Of a DNA stretch of 64,000 bases, positions 1-10,086 are shown in pieces. The stretch comes from Gammaproteobacteria bacterium. GTDB lineage: Bacteria; Pseudomonadota; Gammaproteobacteria; Burkholderiales; Rhodocyclaceae. The notes below the pieces were generated by a model. That model made no database searches. It had not been told where the DNA came from and was given only the letters and a program-made list of their open reading frames with translations. Positions within the stretch are counted from its first letter, which is position 1. Each line of letters starts with the position of its first letter. The stretch is from contig JARFTZ010000046.1 in assembly GCA_029289235.1 (NCBI GenBank), positions 403,956 through 467,955 on the forward strand, read 5' to 3'. The translations under genes and the position numbers were made by a program.

Positions 1-87
1 GTGGAAGGCGTCCTGGCGGTCATTCGCGGAGAGAAGTGGCCGAAGGTTTGCAACCCGGAGGCTTACAACCATCCGCGATGGAAATGA
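1..87 (+). CDS. C-terminal end of a probable D-2-hydroxyacid dehydrogenase (cut by window start)
   Basis: Frame 1 is open from the first base to a TGA at 85-87 and encodes only the last 28 residues of a protein. The tail has an Ala-Val-Ile-Arg-Gly-Glu stretch followed by a Cys-Asn-Pro-Glu segment. This resembles the C-terminus of NAD-dependent D-2-hydroxyacid or phosphoglycerate dehydrogenases, where a similar Val-Asn-Pro-Glu segment closes the substrate domain. The catalytic and Rossmann parts lie outside the window, so the assignment rests on this short similarity. It lies 195 bases upstream of tctB on the same strand; a hydroxyacid dehydrogenase beside a carboxylate uptake operon would make sense, but this is inference. 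Confidence 0.45.
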   Translation: MEGVLAVIRGEKWPKVCNPEAYNHPRWK

Positions 88-128
88 CAGGCTTCAATAA
101 ACGACAGCTGTAGCAACAACAGGGACAC

Positions 129-171
129 ATGCCAGCAAATGGCCGTTACACATGTATCGGCCATTCGGCAT
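129..171. promoter_or_regulatory. Inverted repeat upstream of tctB (operator or hairpin)
   Basis: AATGGCCG (138-145) and CGGCCATT (158-165) are a perfect 8-base inverted repeat around a 12-base centre. Outer ATGCC (129-133) and GGCAT (167-171) extend it imperfectly. No T-run follows, so it is not an intrinsic terminator. Its place ahead of tctB fits a regulator binding site for the transporter operon. Confidence 0.4.
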
Positions 172-200
172 AAACACCAGTTAATCAACGAGATAAAAAT

Positions 201-216
201 TGGCACACAACGTGCT
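201..216 (+). promoter_or_regulatory. Candidate sigma-54 (-24/-12) promoter for tctBAC
   Basis: TGGCAC-N5-GTGCT gives the GG and GC dinucleotides exactly 10 bases apart, as RpoN promoters require, and the -24 half is a full match. The -12 half is imperfect (GTGCT against TTGCA). It lies about 67 bases before the tctB start and downstream of the inverted repeat at 129-171, which could be an activator site. C4-dicarboxylate transporters are often RpoN-dependent, so the idea is plausible but unproven. Confidence 0.35.
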
Positions 217-282
217 GAATTGTCTCAACGCAATCAACAAGACGGTTTCTCACAAGCGTTTGGCTGACCAAGGAGGGAATTC

Positions 283-759
283 ATGAAAAAGGCCAACCAC
301 GACACCTATGTCGGCATCGTATTTCTGCTTTTCTGCGGGTTTGCCTGGTGGCAGGTAACCAAACTGCCGCTCGGCGTGGGGTATGAAAAAACCATCGGAC
401 CGGAGTTCTTTCCCGGCGTAATGACCGCGACGATCGCCATCCTGTCGGTCGCGTTGATTTCCCGCAGTCTGTGGCGGAGCGCTCATGCTTCAGAGGGAAA
501 ACCCACACTGGCCGCCGGCAACATTCTCCTGCGCATTGCCCTTTTCATCGTACTCCTGCTGGTCTACATCCTTATTTACGAACCGCTGGGTTTTCTTCTT
601 TCCTCCGGACTTGTCCTGCCCGCCGGAATGCTCATGCTCGGCGAAAGACGACCGTCCCAGATCCTGCTTTTCCCCGCGCTGATCATCGGACTCGGCTACC
701 TTGGCTTCACCAAGGTCATGATGGTGCCACTACCGGAGTTTCCGACGCATCTCTTCTAA
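283..759 (+). CDS. tctB: TctB: small membrane subunit of tripartite tricarboxylate transporter
   Basis: A 158-residue protein with four hydrophobic segments (about residues 9-26, 44-60, 81-98 and 103-150, the last probably two helices packed closely), matching the size and topology of the TctB family. The tripartite tricarboxylate transporter uses a periplasmic binding protein (TctC), a large permease (TctA) and this small subunit to take up carboxylates with an ion gradient. The start is supported by a strong AGGAGG ribosome site 8 bases upstream. It is the first gene of a tctB-tctA-tctC operon, 51 bases before tctA. Small subunits diverge fast, so context does much of the work in the name; the substrate cannot be read from sequence. 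Confidence 0.85.
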   Translation: MKKANHDTYVGIVFLLFCGFAWWQVTKLPLGVGYEKTIGPEFFPGVMTATIAILSVALISRSLWRSAHASEGKPTLAAGNILLRIALFIVLLLVYILIYEPLGFLLSSGLVLPAGMLMLGERRPSQILLFPALIIGLGYLGFTKVMMVPLPEFPTHLF

Positions 760-810
760 AGCGCCGGCCTACCCAGTTCATCTACAAAAAAGCACTCTCA
801 AGGAGTTCAA

Positions 811-2298
811 ATGGAATCCCCTGACACCTTTGGCTACGTCCTCGCGGTATTCAGGCCCGAGTGCCTGTGGTCGATCTTCGTCGGCGTCTTCGGCGGAACG
901 GTCATCGGCGCATTGCCCGGACTGACAGCCACCATGGGCGTCGCCCTATTGATCCCGCTGACGTTCGGCATGGACCCGATCCTCGGGCTGAACATGCTTA
1001 TCGGCATTTTCATCGGCGGAATTTACGGCGGCTGCATTTCGTCAATCCTGGTCAAAACACCGGGAACCCCAGCCTCCGCGGCGACCGTGCTTGACGGCTA
1101 CCCGCTCGCGCAGAAGGGCCAAGCCATGAAAGCGCTGGGAATGGCCACGCTTGCCTCCGGCATCGGCGGCCTGTTTTCCTGCGTCGTCCTCGCCTTCATG
1201 GCCCCCATGCTGGCCAGCGTTGCGCTGAAGTTCGGCCCGGCGGAGTATTTTTCACTGGCTGCGTTCGGCCTCGCCATCATCGCCAGCCTGTCCAGCGACA
1301 TCCTGAAGGGGATCCTGGTGGGCTGCTTCGGCATGCTGCTGTCCACCATCGGCTCCGACCCCATCGGCGGAGTCCTGCGCTTCACCTTCGGAGCCACCGG
1401 GTTCGCCGACGGCGTCGCCTTCATCCCGGCCCTGATCGGCCTCTTCGCCATTTCCGAAGTCATGGTCCAGATCGAACGCATCTTCGAAAAGAATGAGGTC
1501 GCGATCAAACTGTCCGGCAGCATCCCCAATCTGAAGGAAATGGCCTCGTGCTGGAAAACCCTGCTGCGCGGCTCGATCATCGGCACCTTCGTGGGCATCG
1601 TTCCCGGCACGGGATCGGGAACGGCCTCGTGGATCAGCTACAGCGAAGCAAAACGGAACTCGAAGCACCCGGAACGTTTCGGCACCGGCGAACTTGAAGG
1701 CGTCGCCGCGACGGAAAGCGCCAACAATGCTGTCTGCGGCGGTGCGCTCGTACCACTCCTGGCGCTCGGCATCCCCGGCGACTCAGTCACTGCGGTTCTG
1801 GTCGGGGGCTTGATGATTCAAGGTCTTGCCCCGGGACCGATGCTGTTCGCGGAACGGCCCGACGTAATCATCGGAATTTTCACCGGCAGCTTCGTTGCCA
1901 ACATTTTCATGATCATCATCGGCCTCGCCGGTGTCGGCATGTTCGCCCAGGTCCTGAAAATTCCGAAGCGCACCCTGATCATGGCCATCGTCATGTTCTG
2001 CGTGCTCGGCTCCTACGCCATCAACATGAACGTGACCGACCTCTACACCATGCTGGTATTCGGCGTCGTCGGCTACTTTCTGCAAAAGTACAACTTCTCG
2101 CTGGCAGCCGTGTGCATCGCACTGATTCTCGGCCCCATGGCCGAGGAAAACCTGCGCCTTGCCTACATCGCCAACAGGGGCGACCTGACCGTGTTCCTGA
2201 CGCGGCCCATTTCCGCACTGTTCGTTTTCCTCACCGTTTTCTCGCTGTGCTGGCCCATTTACCGCGAATGGAAAACCGGCAAGAAAATCCCGCAGTAG
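811..2298 (+). CDS. tctA: TctA: large permease subunit of tripartite tricarboxylate transporter
   Basis: 495 residues, the normal TctA length, with about 11-12 hydrophobic segments. The family's duplicated glycine-rich loops are present: Gly-Ala-Leu-Pro-Gly-Leu near residues 32-37, and Gly-Ile-Val-Pro-Gly-Thr-Gly-Ser-Gly near residues 262-270. It forms the membrane channel through which the ligand delivered by TctC is imported. The AAGGAG ribosome site lies 7 bases before the ATG at 811. It sits between tctB and tctC on the same strand with short gaps, so all three subunits should be made together. Confidence 0.95.
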   Translation: MESPDTFGYVLAVFRPECLWSIFVGVFGGTVIGALPGLTATMGVALLIPLTFGMDPILGLNMLIGIFIGGIYGGCISSILVKTPGTPASAATVLDGYPLAQKGQAMKALGMATLASGIGGLFSCVVLAFMAPMLASVALKFGPAEYFSLAAFGLAIIASLSSDILKGILVGCFGMLLSTIGSDPIGGVLRFTFGATGFADGVAFIPALIGLFAISEVMVQIERIFEKNEVAIKLSGSIPNLKEMASCWKTLLRGSIIGTFVGIVPGTGSGTASWISYSEAKRNSKHPERFGTGELEGVAATESANNAVCGGALVPLLALGIPGDSVTAVLVGGLMIQGLAPGPMLFAERPDVIIGIFTGSFVANIFMIIIGLAGVGMFAQVLKIPKRTLIMAIVMFCVLGSYAINMNVTDLYTMLVFGVVGYFLQKYNFSLAAVCIALILGPMAEENLRLAYIANRGDLTVFLTRPISALFVFLTVFSLCWPIYREWKTGKKIPQ

Positions 2299-2329
2299 CC
2301 CCACCCTTCATCCCCTAAGGAGAGAGTCA

Positions 2330-3307
2330 ATGAAAAAACTCGCAACCATTTTCACGGCGGCATGCGTTCTGACAGCCGGCTTTTCCATGACGGCTGCGGC
2401 GGCCGACTATCCGCAACGCCCGGTTACCGTGGTTGTCCCCTGGGGCGCAGGCGGCGGATCCGACATCATCGCCCGCGCGCTGGCCAAGCCCCTGGAAAAG
2501 GAACTGGGCAAGCCCGTCATCATCACCAACAAGCCTGGCGGTTCCGGCACGGTTGGAACGAGCTACGTGGCCCACGCCCGCCCGGACGGCTACACCGTCG
2601 GTCTGATCAACAATACAGGCCTGATCCACCAGATTCACTACGGCGGCCTCGATTACACCAAGGCTGATCTCGACCCGCTTGCCCTGTTCCTGCGTGTTCC
2701 AGTCTTCCTGGTAGTCAACAGCGAATCGCCAATCAAGAATGTGGACGATTACATCAAGGCGGCCAAGGAAAAGAACGGCTCCCTGACCCTCGGCGTCGCC
2801 GCGGTTGGCGGCGGCACGCACCTCCCGATCGAAATGTTCTTCAAGGCTGCAGGCATCAAGGTCCAACCGATGCCCTCCAAGAGCGGCGGCAGCGGCGTCA
2901 TCACCTCGCTGGTCGGCAACCACATCGACTCCGCCGTACTGCACCCGTCGGAAGTCTATGGACAGTACAAGGCCGGCGCCCTTCGCATCATCGGCGTCCT
3001 CGACGAAAAGCGGCTCGAAACCTACCCCGACGTCCCGACCTTCAAGGAGCAGGGGTTCAACGTGACAGGCCAGGTCTGGCGCTCCTTCGTCGTACCGAAG
3101 GGCACCCCGAAAGAGGTCAAGGACATTCTGGTCAAGGCCCTGGAAAACGCCACGAAGGACGCAACCTACCTGGAAACCCTCGCAAAACTGGGCGACATGC
3201 CAACCTGGATGGGCCCGACGGACTTTGCCAAGTATCTTGACGAGGACGACGCGAAACTCCTCGACATCATCAAGAGCCTGAATCTTTACAACAAAAACGT
3301 GAAGTAA
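2330..3307 (+). CDS. tctC: TctC/Bug-family periplasmic binding protein
   Basis: A 325-residue secreted protein. Residues 1-25 form a signal peptide ending Ala-Ala-Ala-Ala, after which the mature protein starts Asp-Tyr-Pro. The Bug/TctC hallmark follows: Pro-Val-Thr-Val-Val-Val-Pro-Trp-Gly-Ala-Gly-Gly-Gly-Ser-Asp near residues 33-47, and a second segment with Lys-Pro-Gly-Gly-Ser-Gly-Thr-Val-Gly. These loops bind carboxylate ligands. The ribosome site AAGGAGAG precedes the ATG. As the last gene of tctBAC it is presumably the binding protein for that permease. Betaproteobacteria carry many Bug proteins with different ligands, so the substrate remains open. Confidence 0.92.
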   Translation: MKKLATIFTAACVLTAGFSMTAAAADYPQRPVTVVVPWGAGGGSDIIARALAKPLEKELGKPVIITNKPGGSGTVGTSYVAHARPDGYTVGLINNTGLIHQIHYGGLDYTKADLDPLALFLRVPVFLVVNSESPIKNVDDYIKAAKEKNGSLTLGVAAVGGGTHLPIEMFFKAAGIKVQPMPSKSGGSGVITSLVGNHIDSAVLHPSEVYGQYKAGALRIIGVLDEKRLETYPDVPTFKEQGFNVTGQVWRSFVVPKGTPKEVKDILVKALENATKDATYLETLAKLGDMPTWMGPTDFAKYLDEDDAKLLDIIKSLNLYNKNVK

Positions 3308-3333
3308 GCGCTTTCCATACGCTACATCCATTC

Positions 3334-3380
3334 GACGACCGACCAAGGCATCCGGGTTTGCCGAGGTCGGTCGTCATTTG
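3334..3380 (+). terminator. Intrinsic terminator after tctBAC
   Basis: GACGACCGACC (3334-3344) pairs perfectly with GGTCGGTCGTC (3365-3375); the loop can pair further through GGCA and TGCC. It is followed by ATTTG. It lies 27 bases after the tctC stop and before the convergent gene ending at 3474. Confidence 0.7.
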
Positions 3381-3473
3381 TTCACCTTTCGGAATTCCAA
3401 TGCCGGTCGCTCGTCCGACAGGCCACATCGGCAAATTGTCCTGTCGGGCCTTGGTGCCAGAAGCGCCCCATGC

Positions 3474-5468
3474 CTATCGTGCCGGCGGCAACAAAAAATC
3501 GCCTGGCCGTCGGAACAGATGGACAAGCACCGCCCGAACGAGTTTTCGCCAATCCATATCGAAGACCTGGCGCGCGCGCAAAGCGACATTGAGCGCCATG
3601 ACAAAACTGACGACGAGGTTAAAGAAGCCGATTGCCGCCACGCCAAGCACCGCCCACAACAGCAACGCGGAATCCGGTACGCCTCCCGCCCCGACAAGCG
3701 CCACGCCGATGAATGCCGACGAAAAGGTGACGTGACGCGTATCCACGGGCAGCCCCCACAGCGTACCGAATACGGTCGCCCCGCCGAGCAGGAAGCCAAA
3801 GACGAGATTCCCCGCTAGAGCACCGAGGTTGTCGCCCACATAGCCGGCAACTCGCTCCAGCCGCTTTCTGCCAATCAGGAAACATGGCCAGCGCAAGCGC
3901 CTCAGCCGTTGCGGGATGCGGTTGTACACGGCGTAGTTGTCGAAATAGCCGCTGATCAGCCCGGCGAGAAACAGACAGACGCCGCAAAGCGCGCCGTAGA
4001 AAAGCGAACCACTTTGAATCAGGCTTTGCTCGCCAAGCAACTGGCTAGCCTTTTCAGGCCCGGCAAGCGGCACCGCCACGAGTTGCAGTAAACCCCAGGA
4101 GAGAGCGGCAGCCACAGGAACAGCGATCAGGATGTTGCCGAGAATCGCCACGATCTGACTGCGCACGGTACGGGCGATCAACGCGGTCAGCGCCTCGAGG
4201 TCGCTCACCCGCCCTCCGCTCTGGCTGATCGTTCCGGCAATCGTGTTGGCCATCATCGCCGGCTGCTTGGTGGCCACGGTGCCATGCAACACATGGATGA
4301 TGCAGAAGCCCACACCGTAGTTCAGGCAATAGGCCAGCGCTTCGACCAGCGGCGCCATTTCGAGCTTGCCGAGCAGCAGCTTGAAGCAGGCCATCATCGC
4401 GATAACCAGCCCGCCGATGGCCGCTGCACGCGCCAACTCGAAATATTCGCGCCGCGTCTCGGTAATGTAGTGCTCGCCGTCGCGCCCGACGTGTTCAGTG
4501 ATCCGCAAAGCGATCAACTCGGTGTTGCGCCGCCAGTGTTGCCGGAGATCGTCGCGGCGGCATTCTTCCTCGACGAGCTGCATGAACAGGCTGACGATCG
4601 ACGGCACGGCCGTCTCGCCGTCCGGTTGATGCATCAGCCGGTCGAGGATATCCAGAACCTGTTCGCAGCGGGCGATCAATTGCCGCAGGCGCTGCAGGTG
4701 ATAAGTCAGGCGGATGCTCGTTCCCTCGCGGGCGGCACGCTTGTGCATCCGCTCGATCATTCCGACACACTGGTCGAGCAGGACGAGCAAGTGCTTGTCA
4801 TCGCTGGCGAGCGACTCGGGATTACGCCAGGCCAGCGGATACGCCTGGATATACACTAGCAGTTCTTCGTTCTGGGTGACGAACGGCGACTCGTAGGTCT
4901 CCAGCGCCGGTTCCAGCCGCAACAGCTCCGGCTCCATGCCGGCGGCGGCGATCCAGTAGGACAACACGCGCAGCGCACGCAGCATGTCGGCGATCGCCTG
5001 CGGCATTGCCTGAGAGGAACCCTGCGCCTGGAAATTCAACGCTGCGAAGAAGCGCAGCCAGGCCGTATTCCCCACGCCGACAACCCACTCCGCGTCGGAG
5101 GGTTTGCGAAACATCCGGCGCATGACCGAACGCAACAGGTCATCGCCCAGCTCCTCGGGTAGCATCTTGTGGCCGAGACGGCGGAACAACTCGGAGAAAA
5201 AGCCCGTGTTGGGGTTGATTCCAATTGACGTATAGACATCCGAATGCCGGTACTGGCTGATGACGGCGATCACCGCCTCGCGCAATGCGCGTGCGAGGTC
5301 CGGGTTCTCGTGCAGCGCTTCGCACACCGCGAGCAGGTTGCTCTGCGCCGTCTGCACGTCGTCGGCACGGCGAGGGCGGATCGCGTCGACAAGCCCGACG
5401 AGGAAATCGACCGGATCCGCTTCCGCCCGGCCATCGGCAAAACGGGCCAGAAGTTGTTCGAGAATCAT
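3474..5468 (-). CDS. Gcr/SpecificRecomb-family membrane protein (annotated as site-specific recombinase)
   Basis: About 664 residues on the minus strand. The N-terminal 340 residues are soluble and alpha-helical, with a segment reading Thr-Ser-Ile-Gly-Ile-Asn-Pro-Asn-Thr-Gly-Phe-Phe, typical of the family named after gonococcal Gcr. The C-terminal half is strongly hydrophobic, with at least six probable membrane helices. The protein carries no tyrosine- or serine-recombinase catalytic motif that I can see, so the traditional name site-specific recombinase is doubtful and its function is best called unknown. ATG at 5468 follows a GGAGG about 12 bases upstream; a TTG at 5471 is an alternative start. 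The next gene upstream, at 5504-5854, is on the same strand. Confidence 0.7.
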   Translation of the reverse strand: MILEQLLARFADGRAEADPVDFLVGLVDAIRPRRADDVQTAQSNLLAVCEALHENPDLARALREAVIAVISQYRHSDVYTSIGINPNTGFFSELFRRLGHKMLPEELGDDLLRSVMRRMFRKPSDAEWVVGVGNTAWLRFFAALNFQAQGSSQAMPQAIADMLRALRVLSYWIAAAGMEPELLRLEPALETYESPFVTQNEELLVYIQAYPLAWRNPESLASDDKHLLVLLDQCVGMIERMHKRAAREGTSIRLTYHLQRLRQLIARCEQVLDILDRLMHQPDGETAVPSIVSLFMQLVEEECRRDDLRQHWRRNTELIALRITEHVGRDGEHYITETRREYFELARAAAIGGLVIAMMACFKLLLGKLEMAPLVEALAYCLNYGVGFCIIHVLHGTVATKQPAMMANTIAGTISQSGGRVSDLEALTALIARTVRSQIVAILGNILIAVPVAAALSWGLLQLVAVPLAGPEKASQLLGEQSLIQSGSLFYGALCGVCLFLAGLISGYFDNYAVYNRIPQRLRRLRWPCFLIGRKRLERVAGYVGDNLGALAGNLVFGFLLGGATVFGTLWGLPVDTRHVTFSSAFIGVALVGAGGVPDSALLLWAVLGVAAIGFFNLVVSFVMALNVALRARQVFDMDWRKLVRAVLVHLFRRPGDFLLPPAR

Positions 5469-5503
5469 CAAGACCGCGTCACCTCCGAAACCTTTTCAGA
5501 CAA

Positions 5504-5854
5504 CTATTTACCGATCGGCGCTCCGCGTCCGGAATACTGGTCGCTCATCCGATATGCCGCATCGGTGAATTGTCCCTTCGGCTTCTCGCGGCAAAAGCGC
5601 TCGATGTACTGCTCGACCGTGCTGCGTGAAACCTCCGACACCTGCTGTTTCGGATTCGCATAATTGTGGCCGCTCAGAAAGCCGCGCGCCCAGGCAACGT
5701 AGGCCTCGCGCTGCTCCATGTCGTCCTTCGACGCCTGCCAGGCCGCACAGGAGTTATCCTCGAACCCGAGCATTTTCGTCGTCGCGGCGCTGCCGCTCAT
5801 CGAATACAGTGCAAGCAACATGAAAACGCTGCTGGCAAGTCCTTTCTTCGTCAT
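5504..5854 (-). CDS. Small secreted hypothetical protein
   Basis: A 116-residue protein starting Met-Thr-Lys-Lys-Gly with a clear signal peptide (residues 1-24, ending Gly-Ser-Ala-Ala). The mature part is hydrophilic and contains two cysteines: one in Asn-Ser-Cys-Ala-Ala-Trp and one in Glu-Arg-Phe-Cys-Arg. Together they could form a disulfide in the periplasm. Between them lies a Trp-Ala-Arg-Gly-Phe-Leu-Ser-Gly segment like those in other small conserved periplasmic proteins. A longer reading frame reaches 5935, but GAGAGGGG lies just upstream of the ATG at 5854, which also places the signal peptide at the N-terminus. I do not recognise a named family. It precedes the Gcr-like gene by 35 bases and may share its transcript. 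Confidence 0.7.
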   Translation of the reverse strand: MTKKGLASSVFMLLALYSMSGSAATTKMLGFEDNSCAAWQASKDDMEQREAYVAWARGFLSGHNYANPKQQVSEVSRSTVEQYIERFCREKPKGQFTDAAYRMSDQYSGRGAPIGK

Positions 5855-5960
5855 TGGATTGAACCCCTCTCGTTCGTTGATCCAGGCATCATCGGGACGT
5901 GCCCGGTGCGACCGAGTATAACGTAGTCGTCCCAAGCGCTTTCCGCGGCCTGGCCAATAC

Positions 5961-5990
5961 AGAAAACGACACGGGCGCCGAAGCGCCCGT
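5961..5990 (-). terminator. Intrinsic terminator after purL
   Basis: On the minus strand ACGGGCGC and GCGCCCGT (plus-strand 971-978 and 983-990 of the 5 kb block) form an 8-base-pair stem closed by a TTCG tetraloop. GTCGTTTTC follows. It lies 27 bases beyond the purL stop codon. Confidence 0.7.
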
Positions 5991-6016
5991 TCGCTTTGAC
6001 CGCTACACCGGGAATC

Positions 6017-9000
6017 CTATCCGACCCACTTCCGCGCATTGCGGAACATGCGCATCCATGGCGAATCCTCGCCGAGGTCGTCCGGATGCCAGGACATCTG
6101 TACCGTGCGGAAGACCCGCTCCGGGTGCGGCATCATGATCGTGAAGCGCCCGTCCAACGTGGTCACGCCGGTGATCCCCGCCGGCGAGCCGTTCGGGTTG
6201 TACGGATAGACCTCGGTCGGGTTGCCACCGTTCCCGGCGTTGTCGAGGTAGCGCATGGCCACCCGCGCCCTGGCCTGCTGCTCGGCGGAATCGAACTCGG
6301 CGCGGCCCTCGCCGTGCGAGACGACGATCGGCATGCGGCTGCCGCCCATGCCAGAGAAGAACAGCGACGGCGATTCGGGAATCTCCACCATCGTGAAACG
6401 CGCCTCGAACTGCTCGACGCGGTTCCGCTCGAAGCGCGGCCAGGCATCGGCGCCGGGAATCAGTTCCTTCAGCGCACTCATCATCTGGCAGCCGTTGCAC
6501 ACGCCCAGGGCGAAGGTGTCGTCGCGGCCAAAGAAAGCGGAAAACTCGTCACGCGCCCGCGGATTGAACAGGATCGTGCGCGCCCAGCCCTTGCCGGCAC
6601 CAAGCACGTCGCCGTAGGAAAAGCCGCCGCAAGCCACGGCGCCCTTGAAGTCGGCAAGCGAGACGCGCCCGGACAGAATGTCACTCATATGCACGTCGAC
6701 CGAGGCAAAACCGGCGCGGTCGAATGCCGCGGCCATCTCGATCTGGCTGTTGACTCCCTGCTCGCGCAGGATGGCCATCTTCGGACGCGCGCCTGTCGCA
6801 ATGAACGGAGCGACGATATCTTCCGCCGGATCGTAGGTCAGCGCCACCGACAACCCCTTGTCGGAGGTGTCGAGAATACGGTCGTACTCCTGCTGTGCGC
6901 ACTCCGGGTTGTCGCGCAGCGATTGCATCCGGTAGCTGGTTTCCGACCAGGCGCGATGCAGATCGACGCGCTTCTCACGCAGCACGGTCTCGGTCTTGCA
7001 GCAAATATGCAGTTCGTCGCCCTTGACCGGAGAGCCGATGACCTCGACACCGAGTCCGGCCATCTGCAGAGTCGACAGAACCGTGTTGCGCACCGAGCGG
7101 CGAATCTGGATGACCGCACCAAGTTCCTCGGCAAACAGCGCGCGCAGCACGCCGGCACGGGAGCCGTCGCACAACTCGTTGATGTCGATCGACAGGCCGC
7201 AGCGCGAAGCAAAGGCCATCTCGGCCAGTACGGCAAACAGGCCGCCGTCCGAGCGGTCGTGGTAGGCCAGCAGCATGTCGTCGCTGGCGAGTTTCTGCAC
7301 GGTCGTGAAGAACGCGGCCAGCTTTCCGGGCGCGTCGACGTCCGGCACCTCGACGCCCGTGGCGTTGAACACCTGCGCCAGCGCCGAACCGCCAAGGCGG
7401 TTCCTGCCGCCGCCGAGGTCGATCAGCAGCAGATCGGTATCGCCTTCATCGAGGCGCAGTTGCGGGGTCATCGTCTGCCAGGCGTTCTGCACCGGTGCAA
7501 ACGAGCTGACGACCAGCGACAGCGGCGCGACGACCTGCTTTTTTTCGCCGCCATCTTCCCAGGCGGTACGCATCGACAGCGAATCCTTGCCCACCGGGAT
7601 CGACACGCCGATCTGCTGGCAAAGGTCGGATACCGCGCGCACCGTGTCGAACAGCCGCGCGTCTTCGCCCGGCACGCCGGCCGGGGCCATCCAGTTGGCC
7701 GAGAGTTTGACGTCGCCAAGCTTGGCGATGCGCGCCGCGGCGATGTTGGTGAGTGCTTCGCCGAGTGCCATGCGGCCGGAAGCCGGCGCATCGAGGATCG
7801 CCACCGGCGTCCGCTCGCCCATGGCGAAGGCTTCGCCGCGCAGCGTGTGGAAGCCCATGGTAGTCACGGCGACATCGGCCACGGGCACTTGCCACGGACC
7901 GACCATCTGGTCGCGCGCGGTCATGCCGCCGACCGAACGGTCGCCGATCGAGATCAGGAAGGTCTTGTCCGCCACGGCCGGCAGGCGCAGCACGCGGTAG
8001 GCCGCCTCCTTGACGTCGACCGAGGCCGGATCAAACGGCGCGGCGACGGTCGGCAGGCGCGTCACGTCGCGGGTCATGCGCGGCGGCTTGCCGAGCAGCG
8101 CGTCCATGTCCATGTCCACCGGCTTGTCGCCGAAATGCCGGTCGACGACGACCAGCCGGTTGTCGTCGGTGGCCACGCCGACGACGGCGAACGGGCAGCG
8201 CTCGCGTTCGCACATCGCCTGGAATTCGGGCAGGCGGCTCGGCGGAATGGCCAGCACGTAGCGTTCCTGCGACTCGTTGCTCCAGATCTCGGCCGGCGAC
8301 ATGCCGGGCTCCTCGATCTTCACGTCGCGCAGTTCGAAGTGCGCGCCGCAGCCCGCGCCGTGCGCCAGTTCCGGCAGCGCGTTGGAAATGCCGCCGGCGC
8401 CGACGTCGTGGATCGACAGGATCGGGTTGCCGTCACCCGGCGCGGCGATGTCTTTCGCCGGCGAACCAAGCTGCCAGCAGCGGTCGATGACCTCCTGCGC
8501 GCGCCGCTGCATTTCCGGATTGCCGCGCTGCACCGAGGCGAAATCGAGGTCTTCGGCGTTGGTGCCGGTGCTCATCGAACTCGCCGCGCCACCGCCGAGG
8601 CCAATCAGCATGCCGGGGCCGCCGAGCTGGATCAGCAGCGTGCCGGGCGGAAAATCAGGCGCCTTGTGCGACTGGCTGTCGGAAATGTTGCCGACACCGC
8701 CGGCGACCATGATCGGCTTGTGATAGCCGCGCACCATGGCCTCGTCGCCCTGCCCCACCTTTTGCTCGTAGGTGCGGAAGTAGCCGGCCAGGTTCGGTCG
8801 GCCGAACTCGTTGTTGAACGCCGCCGCCCCGATCGGCCCTTCGAGCATGATCTCCAGCGCCGAGGAAATCCGCGACGGACGCCCGTAGCTGGCCATTTCG
8901 GCTTCCCACGGCTGCGGGGCGTCTGGCAGATAAAGGTTGGATACGGAGAAACCGCACAGGCCGGCCTTCGGCTTCGAGCCGCGCCCGGTCGCGCCTTCGT

Positions 9001-9946
9001 CGCGGATCTCGCCGCCGGAGCCGGTCGCGGCGCCGGGGAACGGCGAAATCGCGGTCGGATGGTTGTGCGTCTCGACCTTGGCGAGAATGTGCGTCAGCTC
9101 CTTGTGATAGGCATAGCTGCCGTCAGCGCCCGGATAGAATCGCTCGACCTCGGCCCCCTCGAATACCGACGAGTTGTCGGAATAGACGACGACGTTGCCT
9201 TCCGGATGCGCCGCGTGCGTTTCGCGGATCATGCCGAACAGCGTTTCCTTCTTCTGCTCGCCGTCGATGATCCACGAGGCGTTGAAGATCTTGTGCCGGC
9301 AGTGCTCGGAATTGGCCTGCGCGAACATCATCAACTCGACGTCGGTCGGGTTGCGCCCCGTCTTCACCACGAACAGGTCGACGAGATAGTCGATCTCGTC
9401 TTCCGACAGCGCCAGTCCGAGACGGGTGTTGGCCTCGACCAGCGCGTCGCGCCCGCCGGCCAGCAGGTCGACGGTCGTCATCGGCTTCGGCGGGAAGTGG
9501 CGGAACAACTCGGCGGTCTGCTCGAAGCTGGCGAGCACCGCTTCGATCATCCGGTCGTGCAGCAACGCAGCCACAGCCGCACGCTGCGCTTCAGTGACGC
9601 CCTCGATGCGGAAGGCGATGCCGCGCTCGATCCGGTCGATCGCCGTCAGGCCGCTGTTCAGGGCGATGTCGGTTGCCTTCGACGACCACGGCGAGATTGT
9701 GCCGATGCGCGGCGTGACCAGAAACAGCACGCCCTTCGATGCCGATTCCGCCGGACGCTCCTCCAGCAAGGCCGCCAGTTGCTTGCGCTCCGTGTCGCCC
9801 AGCGCCAGTTTCAGGCTGGCGAAATGCCAGTATTCGGCGCTGACGATGCTCGCCCCGGGCGCGACGGCCTGGATGCGTTGCTGCAAGCCCTGCAGCCGGA
9901 AAACGGAGAAAGCGGGAGCCCCGCGCAAGAAGAGGATGTCGGCCAT
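6017..9946 (-). CDS. purL: Phosphoribosylformylglycinamidine synthase (FGAM synthase)
   Basis: A 1309-residue large-type PurL, the length found in proteobacteria. It converts FGAR, ATP and glutamine to FGAM in step four of purine synthesis. An N-terminal linker region is followed by two AIR-synthase-like halves (about residues 170-1000) and a C-terminal glutaminase domain from about residue 1050. That domain starts [10 protein letters not shown] and carries the nucleophile in Gly-Val-Cys-Asn-Gly-Cys-Gln. The Pro-His-Pro-Glu-Arg motif with catalytic His and Glu is near the end. The ATG at 9946 follows CCAGG. It stands alone as a single-gene unit, with an intrinsic terminator downstream. A 1330-codon open frame on the opposite strand is a composition artefact. 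Confidence 0.98.
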   Translation of the reverse strand: MADILFLRGAPAFSVFRLQGLQQRIQAVAPGASIVSAEYWHFASLKLALGDTERKQLAALLEERPAESASKGVLFLVTPRIGTISPWSSKATDIALNSGLTAIDRIERGIAFRIEGVTEAQRAAVAALLHDRMIEAVLASFEQTAELFRHFPPKPMTTVDLLAGGRDALVEANTRLGLALSEDEIDYLVDLFVVKTGRNPTDVELMMFAQANSEHCRHKIFNASWIIDGEQKKETLFGMIRETHAAHPEGNVVVYSDNSSVFEGAEVERFYPGADGSYAYHKELTHILAKVETHNHPTAISPFPGAATGSGGEIRDEGATGRGSKPKAGLCGFSVSNLYLPDAPQPWEAEMASYGRPSRISSALEIMLEGPIGAAAFNNEFGRPNLAGYFRTYEQKVGQGDEAMVRGYHKPIMVAGGVGNISDSQSHKAPDFPPGTLLIQLGGPGMLIGLGGGAASSMSTGTNAEDLDFASVQRGNPEMQRRAQEVIDRCWQLGSPAKDIAAPGDGNPILSIHDVGAGGISNALPELAHGAGCGAHFELRDVKIEEPGMSPAEIWSNESQERYVLAIPPSRLPEFQAMCERERCPFAVVGVATDDNRLVVVDRHFGDKPVDMDMDALLGKPPRMTRDVTRLPTVAAPFDPASVDVKEAAYRVLRLPAVADKTFLISIGDRSVGGMTARDQMVGPWQVPVADVAVTTMGFHTLRGEAFAMGERTPVAILDAPASGRMALGEALTNIAAARIAKLGDVKLSANWMAPAGVPGEDARLFDTVRAVSDLCQQIGVSIPVGKDSLSMRTAWEDGGEKKQVVAPLSLVVSSFAPVQNAWQTMTPQLRLDEGDTDLLLIDLGGGRNRLGGSALAQVFNATGVEVPDVDAPGKLAAFFTTVQKLASDDMLLAYHDRSDGGLFAVLAEMAFASRCGLSIDINELCDGSRAGVLRALFAEELGAVIQIRRSVRNTVLSTLQMAGLGVEVIGSPVKGDELHICCKTETVLREKRVDLHRAWSETSYRMQSLRDNPECAQQEYDRILDTSDKGLSVALTYDPAEDIVAPFIATGARPKMAILREQGVNSQIEMAAAFDRAGFASVDVHMSDILSGRVSLADFKGAVACGGFSYGDVLGAGKGWARTILFNPRARDEFSAFFGRDDTFALGVCNGCQMMSALKELIPGADAWPRFERNRVEQFEARFTMVEIPESPSLFFSGMGGSRMPIVVSHGEGRAEFDSAEQQARARVAMRYLDNAGNGGNPTEVYPYNPNGSPAGITGVTTLDGRFTIMMPHPERVFRTVQMSWHPDDLGEDSPWMRMFRNARKWVG

Positions 9947-10086
9947 GGTCTACCTGGGAAAGAGCAGAAACTGCAAAAATCTGCTTGAAAACAAGGGGAA
10001 GCGCGGATTATCCCAGATTGTCCGGTGGGACGCGAGCTTCGGCGATCGCCGTGACCGGGACCTGATGCTAGAATACGCGCCCTGAC

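Noticed and set aside
3474..5468. A mobile element, because of the recombinase name
   Set aside because: There is no integrase motif, attachment site, cargo or base composition shift nearby.
5996..9988. A 1330-codon open frame on the plus strand opposite purL
   Set aside because: It mirrors purL in an antisense frame, has no ribosome site or recognisable domain, and such frames are common in high-GC genes.
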